Shown: positions 60,801 through 64,000 of the stretch, in pieces
Position numbering within the stretch: the stretch's first letter is position 1
Layout: each line of letters opens with the position of its first letter
Assembly (NCBI GenBank): GCA_036268405.1
Contig: DATAUF010000027.1
Location: forward strand, 37,659 to 101,658
Direction: 5' to 3'
Length of the DNA stretch: 64,000 bases
Origin: DASZTV01 sp036268405
Lineage (GTDB): Bacteria; Actinomycetota; Actinomycetes; JAFAQI01
Notes under the pieces: model-generated
Database searches by the model: none
What the model saw: only the letters and a program-made list of their open reading frames with translations
Told to the model about the DNA's origin: nothing
Program-made: the position numbers and the translations under genes

Positions 60801-61402
60801 AGAGCCCGCCACGACGCGATCGACATGGTCGCGAGCGCGGTCGACCGACCGGCGTAGACCGCGCCGATGCTGGCCGCGTCCGAGAGCCGCGACGCGGTGT
60901 TCACGGTGTCGCCGACGACGGTGTAGGACAGCGACGCCTGCACTCCCGCGAGCACCTCGCCGGTGTTGAGCCCGACGCGCAGACCCATCCGCCGCCCACC
61001 GCCGGACTCCTCCTCCATCACCCGACGCACCGCGGACTGCATGTGTGCGGCGGCGCGTACGGCTCGCTCGATGTCGTCCTCGTGGGCGGTCGGTGCACCG
61101 AAGACGGCCATCAGGCCATCACCCGTCAGCTTGTCGATCGTGCCGCCGTGGTCGGTGACCGATCGGCCGAGGACGGCGAGCACGTGGTCGGTGACGACGC
61201 CAACGCGCTCCGGATCGACGCCCTCGGCCCATGCCGTGAAGTCCGAGAGGTCGCCGAACAACACTGTGACGATCCGGCGTTCCGCGGTCGCTTCGGCAGC
61301 GAGCTCGGAGGTGTCTAGCAGCGCGCCACACGAGTAGCAGAACCGCGCGGACGTCACCGTCGGCGTCCCGCAGACCGGGCAGGCCAGGGGGACGCTAACC
61401 AT
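57896..61402 (-). CDS. class III adenylate cyclase-ATPase-TPR protein
   Basis: A 1168-residue cytoplasmic signalling protein. A zinc ribbon (Cys8-x2-Cys11, Cys22-x2-Cys25) opens it. The cyclase domain has metal acids Asp51 (LFGDLSDF) and Asp95 (TGDGLMAVFG), substrate Lys91, and VVGDTVNTASRLSD with Asp, Asn and Arg, a set consistent with adenylate specificity. Residues ~240-600 form an AAA_16-type ATPase (VVVTGDAGVGKTRLAL, VLVIDDAQWA). The C-terminal half is helical TPR-like repeats. Such proteins integrate unknown signals. Its ATG 61402 overlaps the MBL stop by 8 bases. Confidence 0.9.
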   Translation of the reverse strand: MVSVPLACPVCGTPTVTSARFCYSCGALLDTSELAAEATAERRIVTVLFGDLSDFTAWAEGVDPERVGVVTDHVLAVLGRSVTDHGGTIDKLTGDGLMAVFGAPTAHEDDIERAVRAAAHMQSAVRRVMEEESGGGRRMGLRVGLNTGEVLAGVQASLSYTVVGDTVNTASRLSDAASIGAVYAGRSTALATMSIASWRALPPLRLKGKREPVPAYELVGIRPPGAARIGLGEEAPFIGRDAEFGRLVGRVLDVVERGKPASVVVTGDAGVGKTRLALELAEFAGELPAVRVLWGRCAPYGESRELSALADWMRTAVGITEDDDTDAAIARVRRTVARLAAIEDARPVTSQMTDRLLALLGLVEWAPIGPRDTATPGAVEVSRDPMVEAVGAVLQALQSEGPLVLVIDDAQWATNDLLRSISRLADDLPGAVMFVTVGRPDLLGTTWWERMPDPEVLPVSPLDEAASERLLRAYLDGVELDPETRDQLLSRAQGNPFFLAELLHLLVDRDLLRREGDGWQLVGELPREVLPAGVQAVLAARIDGLSPIARTLARDASVIGNRFTFEMFRALTPVEGDSEQVALGLDELVSRGIVRPTADGSESAPQFVFTHALARDVAYAGIPKGERARRHATVARWAIDGLQWSAADTDAFVASQSEQAVVLASEMNLAPSDLAWSAREIGFGALDRLGEAALARDDNGRAETLLTRALELGAGDVPEPAVARTLVRRAAARVALHRHDEAEVDLDLALASTDQRIRATALVVHGDILRRRGEDHRATRTLVTALALASDSGFDRVTGEALRQLGMMDFLAARLSSAEERFGQALSLAERVGDRRGAGWALQHLAWTATTRGDYDAAARRLVEARGVFASLDDEGGMSWCAGTEAFIRLLQGRLAEARELAQSLLPMGRAIGDGWGTAACLTIDGFAAAELGLIKTALDESAAAFDQFEELGDTWGQCMASIASAAALRGQGRQRKAIRRLELAVDLALKGRNPLPAALATVSIGYCRLDLGDASAAESAARLALEQAEGLDLRPGALVSLRVLLAQALRARGKTEEAVQLLREAQVVADSSLAFPRRQALAHLAGGLLELGETAEALRVAHEAMAQPAQDVRSRIVALRVLGACLAAAGDPPAARFAVRQATALSAATEMSGELSASQKALSALRA

Positions 61403-62186
61403 CGCTGTCGCGCAGGTAGTCCAGCTGGGCCCTGACCGACAGCAGAGCGTGCGGCCAAAGTGACTCATCGACGTCGGCGTAGACCCGGCGTACGACAGCG
61501 TCCTCGTCCGTGTCACCGGCAGCGATCGCTGCGCGTACCTGTTCCAGCCGTGCGGCGCGATGAGTGAGGTAGTGGTCGAGCACTTCGATCGGCTGATGAA
61601 GGACCGGCCCGTGACCGGGAAGGATGACCTCGATGTCACCAGCCGCAATGTCGCGCAACCGCTGCAACGAGTCGAGGTAGTCGCCGAGGTTGCCGTCCGG
61701 GTGAGCGATCACTGCGGTCCCTCGACCGAGCACGGTGTCGCCTGTCAGCAGGGCCCGGTCGGATTCGAGCACGAAGCTGACCGAGTCGCTCGAGTGACCG
61801 GGCGTGAGGACCGTGAGCCATTCCAGTCCGGCGAGTGCGCTGCGCCCTGGCCGGTCGGAAATCGGCTCCGATGCGATGCACAGCTTGGGGTCGCGGGCGA
61901 TCACGGGTGCACCGGTCAGCTCGTGCAGCTGCGGCGCGCACTCGCCGTGATCGAAGTGGCCATGCGTCAGCACGATCGCGGCGATCAGGCAGGTCCCATC
62001 ACGATGCAAAGCTGCGATGTCGTCGAGATGACCGTTCTCGAGTGGCCCCGGGTCGATGACGACCGCGGAGCCGGCGCCCCCCGGTGCACGCAGGACCCAG
62101 GTGTTAGTCCCGTCGAGCGTCATCGGCCCGGGGTTCGGTGCGAGCAGGCGCGAGGCGCTCGGCGTCACAGCTTCGAGAGCACCCAC
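61395..62186 (-). CDS. MBL-fold metallo-hydrolase (Rv3677c type)
   Basis: A 263-residue metallo-beta-lactamase-fold hydrolase: metal motif LTHGHFDHGECAP, downstream ligands in LTPGHSSDSVSF and LLTGDTVLGRG, and ILPGHGPVL near the C-terminus. It resembles RNase Z/glyoxalase II-like LACTB2 proteins. Start GTG 62186, two bases after the NUDIX stop. Likely operon with the NUDIX, RidA and DUF4177 genes. Substrate unknown. Confidence 0.88.
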   Translation of the reverse strand: MGALEAVTPSASRLLAPNPGPMTLDGTNTWVLRAPGGAGSAVVIDPGPLENGHLDDIAALHRDGTCLIAAIVLTHGHFDHGECAPQLHELTGAPVIARDPKLCIASEPISDRPGRSALAGLEWLTVLTPGHSSDSVSFVLESDRALLTGDTVLGRGTAVIAHPDGNLGDYLDSLQRLRDIAAGDIEVILPGHGPVLHQPIEVLDHYLTHRAARLEQVRAAIAAGDTDEDAVVRRVYADVDESLWPHALLSVRAQLDYLRDSDG

Positions 62187-62188
62187 GA

Positions 62189-63043
62189 TCAAGCCTGCGG
62201 GTAGTCCGGGTCGCCGGGCAACAGGAAACGCAAGTGATCGCCCTCGCCGAAGATCAGCTTGGGCATGATCCGGCTGACCGTGCGCGCCGCGGCTGCGTCC
62301 AGCGCATCGCTCACCGAGCCATACGCCGAAAGGTCCTTCAGCGCCGTCAGAGTGGGCGGCATCAGGACCATCTCGCCGCGCTCGCTTCCGGCGACTGCTT
62401 CGGCCGGAGGCATCCACACAACTCGATCCGCCTCGCCACCGACGTCACGCGTGCGCTGTCCGGCAGGCAGCGCCGCAACGAAGAAGCGCGTGTCGAACCG
62501 TCGCGGCTCGATCTCCGGCGTGAGCCAGTGCGCCCAGGCGCGCAGCAGATCCGCCCGCACCACGAGGCCGCGACGACGCATCAGGTCAGCGAGCGAAAGC
62601 GACCGGTCGATCAGCGCCAGCCGGTCCGCCTCCCAGTCGTCGCCGCTGGTGTCCGCGACGACGGTGTCGCTGTCAGAACCGGCGAGCAGGATCCCCGACT
62701 CTTCGAACGTCTCGCGGACGGCCGCACAGACGAGCGCCCGGGCGGTCGGCTCCTCGCACGACAGGTCCTGCGCCCAATCCGCGGCCGAGCGCCCGACCCA
62801 CGCCTCGTCGCCGAGATCCATGTCCCGCGGGTCCATCGACCCGCCAGGAAACACGAACGCACCGGCGGCGAACGCCATCGATGCGCTGCGCCGCAGCAGG
62901 TAGACCTCGGGCCCAGTGCTCGCGTCGCGCAGCAGGACGACGGTCGCGGCGTGACGTGGCTCTGCGGGCTGGATCTCGCCGGCCTCGAGGCGCCGAAGCG
63001 TGCCCACCATGCCGGCGAACAGGTCAGTGGGATCTGCGGCCAT
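62189..63043 (-). CDS. NUDIX-fold hydrolase
   Basis: A 284-residue protein with LRDASTGPEVYLLRR, FAAGAFVFPGGSMDP and a Nudix box further along, ALVCAAVRETFEESGILL. About 35 residues are inserted between the GG loop and the REx2EE part, as in the NUDT19-type (RP2p) group that acts on CoA derivatives. Substrate not determined. TGATG overlap links it to ridA. Confidence 0.85.
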   Translation of the reverse strand: MAADPTDLFAGMVGTLRRLEAGEIQPAEPRHAATVVLLRDASTGPEVYLLRRSASMAFAAGAFVFPGGSMDPRDMDLGDEAWVGRSAADWAQDLSCEEPTARALVCAAVRETFEESGILLAGSDSDTVVADTSGDDWEADRLALIDRSLSLADLMRRRGLVVRADLLRAWAHWLTPEIEPRRFDTRFFVAALPAGQRTRDVGGEADRVVWMPPAEAVAGSERGEMVLMPPTLTALKDLSAYGSVSDALDAAAARTVSRIMPKLIFGEGDHLRFLLPGDPDYPQA

Positions 63044-63513
63044 CAGGCGCTATCCCGAATCTGCACGACCATCTCTACCTCGACCGGCGCATCCAACGGG
63101 AGCACCGCAACGCCTACCGCGCTCCGCGCATGCTTGCCGGTTTCGCCGAACGCAGCGCCGATCAGCTCACTCGCACCGTTCACGACCGCGGGCTGCCTGA
63201 AGAAAGACGGTGCGCTCGCTACGTACCCGGTGACCTTCACGACCCGCTCGACCTGATCGAGGTCGCCGATCACGCCCTTGATCGCGGCGATCGCGTTGAG
63301 CGCGCACACCCGTGCCAGCTCGGCCGCCTGCTCCACGGTGACTTCCGCGCCGACCTTTCCGGTCGCCTTCAGCTCGCCGTCGACCGTGGGCAGCTGACCA
63401 GAGGTCCACACCAGGTCGCCGGAGCGAACCGCTGGGACATATGCCGCCAGCGGCTTCGCAACGTCAGGCACGGTCAGACCGAGATCGGCCAGCCGCGCCT
63501 CGACCTGACTCAT
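63043..63513 (-). CDS. ridA: RidA/YjgF-family enamine/imine deaminase
   Basis: A 156-residue RidA-family protein: VWTSGQLPTVDGELKATGKV, then CALNAIAAIKGVIGDLDQVERVVKVTGYV, and a C-terminal VEVEMVVQI. RidA removes reactive 2-aminoacrylate. Canonical catalytic Arg (in NxRxC-like motif) is not clear here, so it may belong to an Rid subgroup without deaminase activity. ATG 63513; 10 bases after the DUF4177 gene. Confidence 0.85.
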   Translation of the reverse strand: MSQVEARLADLGLTVPDVAKPLAAYVPAVRSGDLVWTSGQLPTVDGELKATGKVGAEVTVEQAAELARVCALNAIAAIKGVIGDLDQVERVVKVTGYVASAPSFFRQPAVVNGASELIGAAFGETGKHARSAVGVAVLPLDAPVEVEMVVQIRDSA

Positions 63514-63523
63514 GACCGCGCTC

Positions 63524-63682
63524 TCACGGAAGCGGGCGCTTGAGGTACGCGACGAGCTGGTCGCCGCCACCCGGACCAGGGACGACCTGCACGAGCTCCC
63601 AGCCGTCAGCTCCCCACGTGTCGAGGATCTGCTTGGTCGCATGGACCAACAAAGGGACAGTCGCGTACTCCCACTTAGTCAC
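63524..63682 (-). CDS. DUF4177 small protein
   Basis: A 52-residue protein from GTG 63682 to the TGA at 63524-63526: VTKWEYATVPLLVHATKQ, then ILDTWGADGWELVQVVPG and DQLVAYLKRPLP. The WGxxGWELVxV motif identifies DUF4177. It is the first gene of the ridA-NUDIX-MBL-cyclase operon and is easy to miss because of its length. An equivalent small gene (Rv3678A) precedes the ridA homologue in mycobacteria (recalled). Function unknown. Confidence 0.85.
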   Translation of the reverse strand: MTKWEYATVPLLVHATKQILDTWGADGWELVQVVPGPGGGDQLVAYLKRPLP

Positions 63683-63765
63683 CCCCTGAGCCTAGGGCGA
63701 CCCTCAAACCGAAGCACCCGACCACCCCTTGCGAAGGTCGAGACAGCGAGAGCGCACCCACAAGA

Positions 63766-63904
63766 TCAACGGCAAGGCGCAACAACCAGAGTCGGCGTCA
63801 GGGAGCGCTCGAACGTTGCGACGGAGGGGTAGTGCGCGGAGAAAACTAAGGAGCGAGCCCAACGGGCGAAGCGACCCTTTCGGAGCGGACTACCCCTCCG
63901 TCGC
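63766..63904. repeat. structured intergenic element R4 with long hairpin
   Basis: The 237-base gap between the WhiB-family gene and the DUF4177 gene. The left end AAGGCGCAACAACCAGAG (63774-63791) matches the ends of elements R1-R3. Inside, GCGACGGAGGGGTAGT (63818-63833) pairs perfectly with ACTACCCCTCCGTCGC (63889-63904), a 16-bp stem around a 55-base loop that contains a GCCC-AAC-GGGC mini-hairpin. The right-end repeat is missing or replaced by the hairpin. It may terminate the WhiB-family transcript. Confidence 0.65.
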
Positions 63905-63919
63905 CCGAGACAACGCTGC

Positions 63920-64000
63920 TTACGCGGAAGCGGCCTTGCGGCTGCGCAGGAGACGCTTGCGCTCGAGCTCGTTGAGGCCGCCCCAGATGCCGTGGTTCTC
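63920..64000 (-). CDS. WhiB-family transcription regulator, C-terminal part (runs off window)
   Basis: Only the last 26 codons and the TAA are present: ENHGIWGGLNELERKRLLRS followed by RKAASA. The GIWGG turn and following basic helix are the DNA-contact end of WhiB (Wbl) iron-sulfur proteins. Position next to ridA and the cyclase is like that of WhiB4 in mycobacteria or WblA in Streptomyces; the cysteine-containing part is outside the window. Confidence 0.9.
   Translation of the reverse strand, partial: ENHGIWGGLNELERKRLLRSRKAASA

Noticed and set aside
1..64000. CRISPR arrays, rRNA genes, IS elements with transposase
   Set aside because: I saw no regularly spaced direct repeats with unique spacers, no rRNA sequence and no transposase-like ORF. 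A single tRNA was found.

Overview
The window is a 64 kb stretch of an actinobacterial chromosome. The evidence is high GC content, frequent GTG starts, tightly overlapping ATGA/GTGA gene junctions, and a gene order that recalls the Mycobacterium tuberculosis Rv3598c-Rv3681c block and the Streptomyces tmk-topA-hppA-bldG-helicase block. The marker genes BldG, a WhiB-family protein, an RsiG-like protein, a class E sortase and F420-type enzymes point to a filamentous or soil-type member of the class Actinomycetes. I cannot name the genus from the sequence.

Layout. 1-3319 (minus): lysS (5' end only), coaX, panD, panC and a DUF2520 Rossmann gene, a coenzyme A precursor operon. 3406-13557: a block that separates two normally adjacent conserved segments. 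It holds a MidA-type methyltransferase, an MmcQ-type protein, a NarL-type two-component pair divergent from a drug-type ABC exporter, a stand-alone NuoD paralogue, and a four-gene osmoprotectant ABC importer. 13571-18489 (minus): a small unknown gene, DUF3180, folK, folB, an NTF2-like gene, folP and ftsH, with no folE at its expected place. 18640-23255: hpt, tilS, a metalloprotease and dacB (minus), then ppa (plus). 23568-28887: a small membrane protein, an ECF sigma/anti-sigma pair, glpD, a Ddn-like enzyme, an arsenic locus (aquaporin, ArsR, ArsI) and tRNA-Thr(CGU).

28939-45567: a secreted TAP-like hydrolase, holB, an MFS-thymidylate kinase fusion, topA, an Rv3647c-type gene, a K+-independent H+-pyrophosphatase, an RsbW/BldG switch, an MrfA-type helicase, a secreted FN3-like protein and a class E sortase. 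45756-50688 (minus): the actinobacterial Tad pilus/secretion cluster ('helicase/secretion neighbourhood'). 50943-54419: a HAD phosphatase, a holin-like membrane protein, an epoxide hydrolase and the MarP protease. 54436-57819: NUDIX, a TlpA-like thioredoxin and nth (minus), then RsiG-like and Crp (plus). 57896-64000 (minus): a 1168-residue cyclase-ATPase-TPR protein, an MBL-fold hydrolase, NUDIX, RidA, a 52-residue DUF4177 protein, and the 3' end of a WhiB-family gene.

The most unusual non-genic signal is a family of structured intergenic elements near 23.3, 33.9, 43.4 and 63.8 kb. They share terminal inverted repeats built on CGCAACAACCAGGG, and each encloses a different internal hairpin; two copies carry the identical palindrome GGTCATAGATGACC. 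The other standout is an RsiG-like protein with one intact and one degenerate c-di-GMP-binding signature. No calls were checked against a database; synteny and family names come from memory of these families.
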